The notes beneath the pieces are model-generated. The model did not search any database. It saw nothing but the letters and a program-made list of their open reading frames with translations, and was not told the DNA's origin. Made by a program: the position numbers and the translations under genes. Positions 46,772-56,096 of a stretch of DNA of 64,000 nucleotides are shown here, piece by piece. The DNA comes from Thalassovita autumnalis. GTDB taxonomy: Bacteria; Pseudomonadota; Alphaproteobacteria; Rhodobacterales; Rhodobacteraceae. Within the stretch, counting starts at the first letter, position 1; each line of letters begins with the position of its first letter. The DNA lies in assembly GCF_001458255.1 (NCBI RefSeq), contig NZ_CYSB01000004.1:120167-184166 (forward strand). The letters run 5' to 3'.

Positions 46772-47743
46772 TTACGCCCCGGACGCAACCGCCGCAGAAA
46801 ACCGGGCCCGATAGGCCGAAGGCGCCAACCCCGAGATGCGGCGAAAATCACGGCGGAACGTCTCAGGCGAGCCAAAACCGCAGGCCACGCCAATGTCATC
46901 CAGCCGCAGATCGCTCCGCTCCAGCAGGTCCGATGCCCGCGCCACCCGGGCGCGCCGCAGCCAGGCCTTGGGCGTCTCACCGGTTGCCTCCTCCATCCGG
47001 CGCGCCAGCGTACGTTGTGACATGCCCGCCGCAGCCGCCATGCGGGACAGCGGCCAGTCCTCATCCAGCGCGGCCCTGATCTGATCCAGTAACGGGGCAA
47101 TCCCACCGGTGCGGGCCATGGGTTCCGGCATCGGCACAAACTGGCGTTGCCCGCCATCCCGCCGCGCCGGCAGGCACAGGCGTTTCGCCACCTGATTTGC
47201 CCGTTCCGCGCCATAGTCCTGACGAATGATATGCAGCCCCATATCCAACCCGGCGGCAGATCCGGCAGAGGTCAGGATCGTGCCATCCTCCACAAACAAC
47301 ACATCTGGATCCACCGTAACATCCGGGAACCGATCCGCCAGAATATCCGCATAACGCCAGTGGGTTGTGGCGCGTTTTCCCGACAACAGGCCAATCTGCG
47401 CCAGTACAAACACACCCGAACAAATCGTCGCCAACCGGGCGCCGCGTGCATGTGCTGCACGCAGCGCATCGCGCAACGGTGCAGGCACCGGTTCTGCCGC
47501 GCCGCGCCAGCCGGGCAACAGGATCAGGTCCGCCGTGGCCAGCCGCTCCACACCCCCATCTGTGGCGATCTGAATGCCCCCTGTTGCCCGCATCGGCCCG
47601 CCGTCAGCGGCGATCACCTCGGTCTGGTACCAGCTGGAAAATTCAGGACGCGGCAGGCTGAACAGCTCCACCGCGATACCAAATTCAAAGGTGCACAGCC
47701 CATCATAGGCGACGATGCACACATGGGGGGATTTCTGCGTCAT
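46772..47743 (-). CDS. GlxA/FtrA-type transcriptional regulator
   Basis: A 323-residue regulator: a DJ-1/PfpI-like domain at about 5-190 ([46 protein letters not shown]) and a C-terminal AraC-type double helix-turn-helix at about 210-315 ([38 protein letters not shown]). The cysteine in ATICSG sits where DJ-1 proteins have their nucleophile elbow. It is divergent from a rhodanese gene, the known FtrA neighbourhood, so it probably controls that gene; the signal is unknown. Confidence 0.88.
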   Translation of the reverse strand: MTQKSPHVCIVAYDGLCTFEFGIAVELFSLPRPEFSSWYQTEVIAADGGPMRATGGIQIATDGGVERLATADLILLPGWRGAAEPVPAPLRDALRAAHARGARLATICSGVFVLAQIGLLSGKRATTHWRYADILADRFPDVTVDPDVLFVEDGTILTSAGSAAGLDMGLHIIRQDYGAERANQVAKRLCLPARRDGGQRQFVPMPEPMARTGGIAPLLDQIRAALDEDWPLSRMAAAAGMSQRTLARRMEEATGETPKAWLRRARVARASDLLERSDLRLDDIGVACGFGSPETFRRDFRRISGLAPSAYRARFSAAVASGA

Positions 47744-47861
47744 CGGGACCCTTTGGCAAATATTGACCGCATGTGGTCATTTTTGCCTATCACGCATTGG
47801 TGGCGCAAGGGGCATTTTGCCGGGGTCACCCCGATTCACACAGATCAGAAGGAAAAAGATC

Positions 47862-48290
47862 ATGCCAAGCCCCGTTGCTGCCGTTGCCGCCGCCCCCTCC
47901 CATATCGCGCTTGCCCATTTTGAGGCCCGCCTCAGTTTTGAGGCCGATTGCTGGGACACGCACGAGGCGCTCGCCAATGGCGCCACGGATTTTGTGCTGC
48001 TCGATGTGCGTGGCCCGGACCTCTATGCCGCGGGCCATGTGCCCGGCGCCATCAACCTGCCGCATGGCAAAATCACCGCCCGCAAGATGGCGGAATGGCC
48101 AGCTGGCACCCTGTTCGTCACCTATTGCGCCGGCCCGCATTGCAACGGTGCCAACAAGGCGGCCGTACGTTTGGCCCGTCTGGGCCTGCCGGTGAAGGAA
48201 ATGATCGGCGGCGTCACCGGCTGGTTGGATGAAGGCTTCGCCCTCGCCCCGGGCACCGAACCCGGCGATGTGCGGTCCATCGAAGGGTAA
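47862..48290 (+). CDS. Rhodanese-like sulfurtransferase
   Basis: A 142-residue single rhodanese domain (about 30-135). The catalytic loop is FVTYCAGPHCNGANKAA with the first cysteine as likely nucleophile; a second cysteine five positions later is characteristic of this subgroup. DVRGPDLYAAGHVPGAINLPHGK is the CH2A-like part. It transfers sulfane sulfur to a thiophilic acceptor. The ATG at 47862 follows AAGGAAAAAGA. The divergent FtrA-type regulator likely controls it. Confidence 0.9.
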   Translation: MPSPVAAVAAAPSHIALAHFEARLSFEADCWDTHEALANGATDFVLLDVRGPDLYAAGHVPGAINLPHGKITARKMAEWPAGTLFVTYCAGPHCNGANKAAVRLARLGLPVKEMIGGVTGWLDEGFALAPGTEPGDVRSIEG

Positions 48291-48300
48291 GCCCCATGCC

Positions 48301-48323
48301 GGCGGGGATTTCAAATCCCCGCC
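48301..48323. terminator. 23-bp perfect palindrome after rhodanese gene
   Basis: GGCGGGGATTT-C-AAATCCCCGCC is a perfect palindrome 10 nt after the rhodanese stop and 40 nt before slyX. It would form an RNA hairpin, but lacks a T-run. Confidence 0.5.
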
Positions 48324-48362
48324 CGCCATGCTATGCGCGCCCATCCAATGATGAGGTCCGCC

Positions 48363-48557
48363 ATGCAGGAAATGGAAGAACAGCTTGCCCACCTGAACCG
48401 CACGGTTGAAGATCTCTCAGATGTGGTGGCCGCGCAGGCCAAGGAAATCGATCTGCTGACCCGGCGCGTAGCCCTGCTGATGCAGCGCGAAGCTGAACGC
48501 GAGGCAGATGGCGGCAGCCATATCTACGGTGGCCCGGAAACGCCGCCGCATTACTGA
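48363..48557 (+). CDS. slyX: SlyX family protein
   Basis: A 64-residue helical SlyX protein with heptad pattern throughout residues 1-45 (MEEQLAHLNRTVEDLSDVVAAQ, IDLLTRRVALLMQREAE), probably a coiled-coil oligomer, and a Gly/Pro-rich end (GGPETPPHY) typical of the family. Function unknown. The ATG at 48363 has GAGG upstream; further in-frame Met codons at 48348 and earlier are possible. Confidence 0.85.
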   Translation: MQEMEEQLAHLNRTVEDLSDVVAAQAKEIDLLTRRVALLMQREAEREADGGSHIYGGPETPPHY

Positions 48558-48566
48558 TCCCACCGA

Positions 48567-49811
48567 TCAGCTGTCGCCGGATTTGCGGTCACTGGCCATC
48601 AACTGGCCGTCATGCAGCAAAAGGTTGGCCCAATCCTGCGCGCTGACCTCTGTGCTATAAAGGCTGAGAAACACGGTGTTGGGCGTCAGCAGCGGCAGTT
48701 TATCTCCGCAGGGTTTCTTGGCCCCTACCTTACAGACGCTGCGCTTAACCCTTTCGTAAGCTTTATCGGTATCGCTATAGGGATGCAGATCGGCAGGCAG
48801 CCCGTAGCGGATCTGTTCGTGCATCTCGACCGAACCGAACACCACTACCGTCGCCTGTACCTGGCGCAGACAGCCATCAGCGAAACCTTTGATGTAAAAG
48901 GCGCGCGCCTCCTCAAATCCGGGGGCGCTGTCATAAAGCCAATAGACCGGTTTCTTTTCCGGATATTGCGCGACCAGCTTGCCGATCTTTTTCTTCGGAT
49001 AGTCACATAGCGGTGCCGCGCTGCCGAAGCCGACACGGGTGCCAAAGGCGATGCCTTTGGGCGCAGGCGCGTCTTTGGGTTTGCTGCGGAACAAGCTAAA
49101 AAGACCCGGCGCATTTTTCTCCGTCGCCGGCCCTGTCGGCGTTAGGCTCGCGGTCTGCACCGTCGCCTCAGCTGCCTCATCCGCTTTGGCGTCTTTCACC
49201 TCTGGCAGGGTGGTCAGATCCGGCTTGTCCTCCAACGGCGCGTCTTTCTGTCGGCGCAGCCAGGACAAAACGCCCTTGGTTTCAGTGTCGGTGGTCTCTT
49301 CCGCTTTGGCCAGAACCGGCGTCGCCGGATCGGCCAGATCGGTCACCACCGCAGGTGTTTCCAGCGCTGCGACCTCAACAGTTTCCTGCTCAGTCGGCTT
49401 GCGTTTCAGGAAGCCAAACAACGGCTTACGCGGTTCGGTCTCTACCGCTGCGGTATCTTCAGTGCTTGCCTCGACAGGGGATTCAGCGTCCGCCGCATCG
49501 GTCACCGGCGCCTCGGCTGGTTTTGATTTCGGTTTCAGGAAACCAAACAGGAATTTGCGCTTTGGCTCAGGCGCTGCAGCTTCTGCGCTATCCTCAGCGC
49601 CTTCACGGGCCATCAGCCCAGCCAGCAGCGGGTTTTCACCCTCCAGCTCCGCCGCATCCGGCAGCGCGGCAACCCCATTGCCCGACGCTTCGGAGATTGG
49701 CACATCAGAGAGCCGCTCAACCCCGTCCAGCGGGCTGAAACACGCCGCCAAAGACAGGCACAACACAGAGGCTGACGTTGCCCGCAGGCAGGTCTGAAAG
49801 CGCTTCGGCAT
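48567..49811 (-). CDS. Lipoprotein with four spaced aromatic/basic repeats
   Basis: A 414-residue lipoprotein. The lipobox SLAACF gives lipidated Cys24. The middle is acidic and Pro/Ala-rich, broken by four short motifs: FLFGFLKPKSK (87-97), PLFGFLKRKP (130-139), GVLSWLRRQKD (180-190) and GLFSLFRSKPK (236-246). The C-terminal 160 residues form a compact domain with four or more cysteines (LCDYPKKK, DGCLRQV, SVCKVGAKKPCGDK). I do not recognise a characterised family; Rhodobacterales relatives may exist. The repeats look like short linear membrane- or partner-binding sites on a disordered tether. Confidence 0.75.
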   Translation of the reverse strand: MPKRFQTCLRATSASVLCLSLAACFSPLDGVERLSDVPISEASGNGVAALPDAAELEGENPLLAGLMAREGAEDSAEAAAPEPKRKFLFGFLKPKSKPAEAPVTDAADAESPVEASTEDTAAVETEPRKPLFGFLKRKPTEQETVEVAALETPAVVTDLADPATPVLAKAEETTDTETKGVLSWLRRQKDAPLEDKPDLTTLPEVKDAKADEAAEATVQTASLTPTGPATEKNAPGLFSLFRSKPKDAPAPKGIAFGTRVGFGSAAPLCDYPKKKIGKLVAQYPEKKPVYWLYDSAPGFEEARAFYIKGFADGCLRQVQATVVVFGSVEMHEQIRYGLPADLHPYSDTDKAYERVKRSVCKVGAKKPCGDKLPLLTPNTVFLSLYSTEVSAQDWANLLLHDGQLMASDRKSGDS

Positions 49812-49921
49812 AGGCTGGTCTGTCCCCGTCCCTTTGATCCCCGCGCAACCCTACACCAGCGATTCGCACGAATCAAATGTTGCGAATCATTGGTGTTTTT
49901 TGGGGTCCGCGGCGTGGGGCC

Positions 49922-52900
49922 TCAGATCTCCTCAACCTCCAACACGCCATTGATCGATTTGATCGCGCCTTTGATCTGCGGGTTCACCGGGAATTCCTGT
50001 TCAGTGTCGATGTCCACCTCACCCGGCAGTTCCGGGTTCATCAGGCAGAACCGCACCGGCCCCCGCCCTGCCCCGCGCGCGCTTTCTTTTGCGCCTTCGA
50101 GGATAGAGGCAACCGAGGGGATCGCCACAGCGTCGTCAACAAAAATCCTGAGCCCCATGTTGCCCGCATCGGCGACGAAATTGTCCAAGTTCATCACGGA
50201 ACGGCCCATCGGATCAAACTGACCTTCGTTAAACCGCGCCTCCAGCGTCATGACCACATGGTTGGTTTCATCAAACACCGCCCGCACCTTGTCAAAGTCT
50301 TCGGGGAACATCACCATGCCTGCGACTTGCCCCGTCGGGTCAGAGATGTTCATCCGGAAGAACCGGGTGCCGCGGCCGGATTTGCGTTCCTGCAGCCCCG
50401 ATACCAGCACACCCACACGCGCTACGGCAGCCCCTTCTGCTTCGGCTTTGAGTTTCAGCCCCTCAAGCGTCAGCAGTTTTTTCCGTTTCAACGCAGGCAG
50501 ATAGTCATCCAGCGGGTGACCGGTCAGGTAGAAGCCAACGGCCTTATGCTCCTCAGCCAGACGGTCCGCGGCGGGCCAATCAGCCACTTTGGACAGGCGC
50601 GGTTCCGGCAGATCCTCCCCCGCTTCACCAAAGAGCGACACCTGATTGGATTCCCGCTGTTCGTGGATCGCAGCCGAGTAGCTGACCAGACCTTCAAGGC
50701 TGTCAAACACCCGGCGCCGGTTGGGATCGATATTGTCAAAGGCCCCTGCGCGCGCCAGCATTTCCAGCGGCCGTTTGCCGACCCGCTTCAGATCCACGCG
50801 ACGGGCAAAATCGAAGAGCGTTACAAAGGGTTTGTCGCCCTGATCGGTGTTGAGGCGCGCGTCAGAAATCAACTTCACCGCTTCGATCCCGACGTTTTTC
50901 AGCGCGCCCATGCCGTAGATCAATTCCCCCTCAACCACGTCGAATGTCGGCAGTGAGCGGTTCACGCAGGGCGGCACAATGGTGATCTCAAGCCCGCGAC
51001 GCACCTCTTCTGCGTAGATTTCCAGCTTGTCGGTCAGGTGGATATCGCAGTTCATGACGCCCGCCATGAATTCCGCCGGGTGGTTCGCCTTCAGCCAGCC
51101 GGTCTGATAGCTGACCACCGCATAGGCCGCAGCGTGTGATTTGTTGAAGCCGTAGTTCGCGAATTTCTCCAGCAGGTCAAAGACTTCGCTGGCTTTCTTC
51201 TTCGGCACACCGTTTTCGGCCGCGCCTTTTTCGAACTTCGGACGCTCCGCGTCCATCGCCTCCTTGATCTTTTTACCCATCGCCCGGCGCAGCAGGTCCG
51301 CGCCGCCAAGACTGTAGCCCGCCATGACCTGGGCGATCTGCATCACCTGTTCCTGATAAACGATGATACCTTGGGTTTCCTCAAGGATATGGTCGATCAG
51401 CGGATGCACCGATTCCAGATCCTGTTGGCCATTCTTCACCTTGCAATAGGTGGGAATGTTTTCCATCGGGCCCGGACGATACAGCGCCACAAGCGCAACG
51501 ATGTCTTCGATGCAGTTCGGCTTCATCTGCTGCAGCGCGCTCATCATGCCGCCGGATTCCACCTGGAACACCGCCACGGTTTTGGCGCTGGAGTAGAGTT
51601 TATAGGTCGCCTCATCATCCAGGGGGATATGGCCGATGTCGTCCACCGCCCCCTCTTTGGGTTCATAAAGCTCGGTCCCATCCGGGCCGATATGCAGGTG
51701 GCGGCCGTTTTTCTTGATCAGATCCACCGCGTTTTGAATGACGGTCAGGGTCTTCAGACCCAGAAAGTCAAACTTCACCAGACCAGCCTGTTCCACCCAT
51801 TTCATGTTGAATTGAGTTGCCGGCATATCCGAGCGCGGATCCTGATAAAGCGGCACCAGACGGTCCAGGGGGCGATCCCCGATCACCACACCCGCCGCAT
51901 GGGTTGAGGCGTTCCTGAGCAGCCCCTCAACCTGCATGCCGTAGTTCAGAAGGCGGTCCACAACCTCTTCGTTGCGGGCCTCTTCGCGCAGGCGCGGTTC
52001 CTCTTTCAGACTGTCGGCAATCGACAGCGGCTTCACCCCCTCAACGGGGATCAGTTTGGACAGGCGGTCAACCTGACCATAGGGCATTTGCAGCACCCGG
52101 CCGATATCGCGCACGGCAGCCTTGGACAGCAGCGCACCGAATGTGATGATCTGGCCAACCTTGTCACGGCCGTATTTTTCCTGAACGTATTTGATCACCT
52201 CCTCACGCCGGTCCATACAGAAATCGATATCGAAGTCCGGCATGGATACACGTTCGGGGTTAAGAAAACGTTCAAACAGCAGACTGTAGCGCAGCGGATC
52301 CAAATCGGTGATGGTCAGCGCATAAGCCACAAGTGAGCCGGCGCCCGAACCACGGCCCGGACCCACCGGGATGCCGTGGTCCTTGCCCCATTGGATGAAG
52401 TCGGCAACGATCAGGAAGTAGCCGGGGAAGCCCATGCCCTCAATGATGCCCAGCTCGAATTCCAGGCGTTCCTGATACTCTTCAACGCTGGCAGCATGTG
52501 GGATCACCTTTAGCCGTGCCTGCAGACCTTCGTTGGCCTGGCGGCGCAGTTCGGCCACCTCATCATCGGCAAATTTCGGTAGGATCGGGTCGCGCCGATA
52601 AGTGCCAAAGGCGCAGCGGCGGGCGATTTCAACTGTGTTCTCAATCGCTTCTGGCAGATCCGCAAACAGCGTGATCATCTCTTCCTGCGATTTGAAGTAA
52701 TGCTGTGGGGTCAGGCGGCGGCGCGGCTCGGCCTGATCGACATAGGTGCCTTCCGAAATACAGATCAGCGCATCATGCGCCTCATACATGTCCGTTTTAG
52801 GGAAGTAGACATCGTTGGTGGCCACCAGCGGCAGGCCCATATCATAGGCCATTTCCACGAAGTGACGTTCGCACAGACGCTCCTCAGCCGGCAGCCCATC

Positions 52901-53443
52901 TTCGCCGGGGTGGCGCTGCAATTCCACATAAAGCCGCTGCGGATAGATCGCCGCAAGCTGGCGCAACAGCGCCTCGGCCCGGTCGCGGAACCCCTGCTGC
53001 AACAGCTGGCCCAGCGGGCCTCCAGCGCCCCCGGTCAGGCAGATCAGCCCCTCTGAGAACTCCTCCAACTCCTTGATTGAGACCTGCGGGATCTGTCCGC
53101 CGTTATCAACGTAGAGACAAGACGACAGGCGCATCAGGTTTTCATACCCCGCCTCGGTCTGTGACAGCAGAACAATCGGCGCAGGCGCAATCGGGGCCTC
53201 ACCTGGGGCTGCCTTGGCATAGGTCACATCGACCTGACAGCCCACGATAGGCTGCACCCCAGCCCCTTGGGCAGAGACCGAAAATTCCAACGCGGCAAAC
53301 AGCGAATTGGTGTCGGTCACCGCGACGGCCGGCATGCCCATATCGGCGCAGAGCCCGGGCAGTTTCTTCAGCCGCACCGCCCCTTCCAGGAGCGAATATT
53401 CGGTGTGGGTTCTCAGGTGAATGAATCGAGGCGCGTCAGTCAT
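49922..53443 (-). CDS. dnaE: DNA polymerase III alpha subunit
   Basis: A 1173-residue replicative polymerase catalytic subunit (EC 2.7.7.7). N-terminal PHP domain (FIHLRTHTEYSLLEGAVRL), catalytic acid pair in FDIDFCMDRREEVIKYV, GPGRGSGAGSLVAYAL, and the GYSLGGADLLRRAMGKK finger region; then helix-hairpin-helix and OB-fold regions at the C-terminus (VRFCLMNPELPGEV). Length matches DnaE1. I start it at the ATG at 53443; a second Met three codons upstream is possible and neither has a strong ribosome site. Confidence 0.97.
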   Translation of the reverse strand: MTDAPRFIHLRTHTEYSLLEGAVRLKKLPGLCADMGMPAVAVTDTNSLFAALEFSVSAQGAGVQPIVGCQVDVTYAKAAPGEAPIAPAPIVLLSQTEAGYENLMRLSSCLYVDNGGQIPQVSIKELEEFSEGLICLTGGAGGPLGQLLQQGFRDRAEALLRQLAAIYPQRLYVELQRHPGEDGLPAEERLCERHFVEMAYDMGLPLVATNDVYFPKTDMYEAHDALICISEGTYVDQAEPRRRLTPQHYFKSQEEMITLFADLPEAIENTVEIARRCAFGTYRRDPILPKFADDEVAELRRQANEGLQARLKVIPHAASVEEYQERLEFELGIIEGMGFPGYFLIVADFIQWGKDHGIPVGPGRGSGAGSLVAYALTITDLDPLRYSLLFERFLNPERVSMPDFDIDFCMDRREEVIKYVQEKYGRDKVGQIITFGALLSKAAVRDIGRVLQMPYGQVDRLSKLIPVEGVKPLSIADSLKEEPRLREEARNEEVVDRLLNYGMQVEGLLRNASTHAAGVVIGDRPLDRLVPLYQDPRSDMPATQFNMKWVEQAGLVKFDFLGLKTLTVIQNAVDLIKKNGRHLHIGPDGTELYEPKEGAVDDIGHIPLDDEATYKLYSSAKTVAVFQVESGGMMSALQQMKPNCIEDIVALVALYRPGPMENIPTYCKVKNGQQDLESVHPLIDHILEETQGIIVYQEQVMQIAQVMAGYSLGGADLLRRAMGKKIKEAMDAERPKFEKGAAENGVPKKKASEVFDLLEKFANYGFNKSHAAAYAVVSYQTGWLKANHPAEFMAGVMNCDIHLTDKLEIYAEEVRRGLEITIVPPCVNRSLPTFDVVEGELIYGMGALKNVGIEAVKLISDARLNTDQGDKPFVTLFDFARRVDLKRVGKRPLEMLARAGAFDNIDPNRRRVFDSLEGLVSYSAAIHEQRESNQVSLFGEAGEDLPEPRLSKVADWPAADRLAEEHKAVGFYLTGHPLDDYLPALKRKKLLTLEGLKLKAEAEGAAVARVGVLVSGLQERKSGRGTRFFRMNISDPTGQVAGMVMFPEDFDKVRAVFDETNHVVMTLEARFNEGQFDPMGRSVMNLDNFVADAGNMGLRIFVDDAVAIPSVASILEGAKESARGAGRGPVRFCLMNPELPGEVDIDTEQEFPVNPQIKGAIKSINGVLEVEEI

Positions 53444-53550
53444 GCAGACCATTCTATGCCACACCCCCAGAGGGGAAAAGTGGCGAATGGGTGCCACGGC
53501 ACGCTTCTTGCGTTATTCTGGGGCTAACCGATTGTTCTGAAAGGAGACGC

Positions 53551-54024
53551 ATGCATCTTCCTTACGACCCCAAGACCGATCTGGAAATTGACCGCGTGAT
53601 CATGGCCGCGCCCTCGACGATCTGGCGCTGCTGGACGGAGCCGGAGTTGCTGAAACAATGGTTCTGCCCCAAGCCCGTTGAGATGGAAGAGGTCCGGCTG
53701 GATCCGCGTCCGGGCGGCGCATTTTATGCCAGGATGAGAACCCCTTCTGGCAAGATTGTAGAGACCGATGGTTGCATCCTTGTGTTCAAACCCGACAATA
53801 TGTTGGTCTTCACCGATGCGCTGGCGCCTGGATTTCACCCCCGAAAACGCAGTTTTTTGACCACCGTTGTACTGCTCAGCCCCGAAGTGCTGGGCACACG
53901 CTACATCATCCGCGCGCTGCACGCGGATGAAGAAGCCAACAAAGCCCATGAAAACATGGGGTTTCATCAGGGTTGGGGCCAGTCCACAGACCAGTTGGAA
54001 GACCTGGCAAAGTCGCTGCGTTAG
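53551..54024 (+). CDS. SRPBCC (AHSA1-like) protein
   Basis: A 157-residue START/Bet v1-like protein of the SRPBCC family: IDRVIMAAPSTIWRCWTEPELLKQWFCPKPVEM at the start is the AHSA1-type pattern, and EANKAHENMGFHQGWGQSTDQLEDLAKSL the C-terminal helix. It has a hydrophobic ligand cavity in the family; function unknown. The ATG at 53551 is preceded by AAGGAG. It is divergent from dnaE. Confidence 0.88.
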   Translation: MHLPYDPKTDLEIDRVIMAAPSTIWRCWTEPELLKQWFCPKPVEMEEVRLDPRPGGAFYARMRTPSGKIVETDGCILVFKPDNMLVFTDALAPGFHPRKRSFLTTVVLLSPEVLGTRYIIRALHADEEANKAHENMGFHQGWGQSTDQLEDLAKSLR

Positions 54025-54526
54025 CCCCGGATGTGAGCGCCAACAGCTACAATTGTTGCGCCCAAAATTTGTGCACAGCAACATTCTTAGCCGCACTGCA
54101 GCGATGAATTTTCTTGAATTCGCGTTGGAATCTCGCTCTGCTAATCGGGCAAGCAAGGACGCCCGCACGTTTTCTACGCCGCATCGAAGACGCGCCTCTG
54201 GGGATGGACACTTGGTAAGGCGGCAGGTTTTAGCACATGACTGTTCCCTTTCTTCGGACCGGAGAGAGCGAGGAACTGCGCGGCGCGGCCCTGCATTTGC
54301 AGCGGCACGTCTACCTGCCACGGATCGCATGTTTCGCGCATTCTCTGCCCTTTTCCGCCCCGCTCCGTTCTGTGACGCGGCATCACAGGCCTGCATTTCG
54401 CACAAATAAACCGCAAAAGACCGGTCTCAACCGGCCTGACGCTGCGCCTTGGGCCATTGCTGTTTGCATGGCCCAGACGCTAGTAAGTGCAAAAGCGGAA
54501 CCGATCCAACGAAAGGAAGACTTCGC
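54025..54526. promoter_or_regulatory. 500-bp gap upstream of nucleoside ABC operon with two dyads
   Basis: No credible gene. Two dyads are visible: CTGTGA-N7-TCACAG at 54370-54388, resembling but not matching a CRP site (spacing 7 instead of 6), and GGGCCAT-N10-ATGGCCC at 54451-54474, about 50 nt before the GTG start. Both probably belong to the leader or promoter of the transporter operon; the purpose is unknown. Confidence 0.45.
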
Positions 54527-56044
54527 GTGACAGGGACGCTCCTTACACTCAACGGCCTGACCAAGGCCTATCCGGGCGTTGTGGCCAACAACAACGTTTC
54601 GTTCGAAATCGGCGAGGGCGAAGTCCACGCCCTGCTGGGGGAAAATGGCGCGGGCAAATCGACGCTGGTGAAAATGATCTACGGTCTGGTCAAGCCTGAC
54701 AGTGGTCAGATGACCATGCGCGGCCAGGACTATGCGCCGGTGAAACCTTCGGCGGCACGACAGGCCGGTGTGGCGATGGTGTTCCAGCACTTTTCGCTGT
54801 TTGACGCGCTGAACGTGGCCGAAAACATCGCGTTAGGCATGGAAAACCCACCCAAAATGGGCGATCTGGCCAGCCGGATCAAAGAGGTTTCGGAAACCTA
54901 TGGCCTGCCGCTGGATCCCTACCGCACTGTGGGTGATCTCTCAGCCGGGGAACGTCAGCGGGTCGAAATCATCCGCTGCCTGCTGCAGGATCCGAAGCTG
55001 TTGATCATGGATGAGCCGACCTCGGTTCTGACCCCGCAGGAGGTCGACATCCTGTTCGAAACCCTGCGCAAACTGTCGGCCGAAGGCACCGCGATCCTCT
55101 ATATCAGCCACAAGCTGGAAGAGATCCGCGCCCTCTGTGACAACGCCACCATCCTGCGTCTGGGCGAAGTGGTGGGGGATTGCGTGCCGCGCGACACCAC
55201 CGCGCGCGACATGGCGGAGATGATGGTTGGCTCCAAACTGCATGTGCCGGAACGCGCAGGCGGTGACATCGGGCCGGTGTTGTTGGAGCTGAACGATCTG
55301 ACGGTGGCCTCCCCGGCGGAATTTGGCACCGCGCTGAAGGGCATCAGCATGCAGGTGCGTTCGGGCGAAATCTTGGGCATTGGCGGCGTGGCCGGAAATG
55401 GTCAGGATGAGTTGCTGGGCGCGCTGTCTGGCGAATTGCCCACCAGCCCCGGCACGATTGTTCTGGAAGGCCAGGAGGTCGGCAATCTGGGCCCTGTGGC
55501 ACGCCGCAAACTGGGGCTATTGACCGCGCCTGAGGAACGGCTGGGCCATGCCGCGGCCCCGGATATGAGCCTGATTGAAAACGCCGTCCTGACCGGATCC
55601 GTCCGCGAAGGGTTGGAAAACAAGGGTTTCCTGAAATGGGGCAAGGCGCGCAGCTTTGCTGAGACCATTATTGAGAAATTTGACGTCCGCACCCCCGGCC
55701 CCGGCAACGCCGCCCGGTCACTGTCCGGCGGCAACCTGCAGAAGTTTGTGATTGGCCGTGAGGTTCTGCAACGCCCCGACGTGCTGGTGGTGAACCAGCC
55801 GACATGGGGGGTGGATGCCGCAGCCGCAGCAGATATCCGTCAGTCCCTGCTGGATCTGGCCGCCGCCGGCGCTGCGGTGATCTGCATCAGTCAGGATCTG
55901 GATGAGCTGATGGAAATCTCAGACCATTTTGCCGCGCTGAACGAAGGGCGCCTGTCCGATATCCGCCCCGCCAAGGGCCTGACCGTGGATGAGATTGGCC
56001 TGATGATGGGTGGTGCCCATGGGATGGAGGTGGCGCATGTCTGA
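54527..56044 (+). CDS. BMP-type nucleoside ABC transporter, ATP-binding protein
   Basis: A 505-residue protein with two ABC domains, as in NupO/YufO-type importers. Domain 1 has Walker A GENGAGKST, signature LSAGERQRVEI and Walker B LLIMDEPTS. Domain 2 has a degenerate Walker A (GVAGNGQDELL) and signature LSGGNLQKFVIGREV, typical of the RbsA-like class. It energises uptake, probably of purine nucleosides, by two permeases downstream and a BmpA-like binding protein. The start is the GTG at 54527, with AAGGA upstream. Confidence 0.9.
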   Translation: MTGTLLTLNGLTKAYPGVVANNNVSFEIGEGEVHALLGENGAGKSTLVKMIYGLVKPDSGQMTMRGQDYAPVKPSAARQAGVAMVFQHFSLFDALNVAENIALGMENPPKMGDLASRIKEVSETYGLPLDPYRTVGDLSAGERQRVEIIRCLLQDPKLLIMDEPTSVLTPQEVDILFETLRKLSAEGTAILYISHKLEEIRALCDNATILRLGEVVGDCVPRDTTARDMAEMMVGSKLHVPERAGGDIGPVLLELNDLTVASPAEFGTALKGISMQVRSGEILGIGGVAGNGQDELLGALSGELPTSPGTIVLEGQEVGNLGPVARRKLGLLTAPEERLGHAAAPDMSLIENAVLTGSVREGLENKGFLKWGKARSFAETIIEKFDVRTPGPGNAARSLSGGNLQKFVIGREVLQRPDVLVVNQPTWGVDAAAAADIRQSLLDLAAAGAAVICISQDLDELMEISDHFAALNEGRLSDIRPAKGLTVDEIGLMMGGAHGMEVAHV

Positions 56045-56096
56045 TCTGCCTCGCATCGAGTATTTGAAGAACATTGAAAAGGAGGGCATGGCGTGA
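56037..56096 (+). CDS. 19-codon coupling mini-ORF before the permease
   Basis: ATG at 56037 lies inside the end of the ATP-binding gene, with GGAGG at 56024-56028, 8 nt upstream. It reads MSDLPRIEYLKNIEKEGMA and stops at TGA 56094-56096, overlapping the permease GTG start. It probably keeps ribosomes on the message across the 48-nt gap. Peptide function is doubtful. Confidence 0.4.
   Translation: MSDLPRIEYLKNIEKEGMA

Noticed and set aside
54237..54530. A 97-codon reading frame upstream of the ABC operon
   Set aside because: No ribosome site, no domain, and it overlaps the operon leader with dyads.
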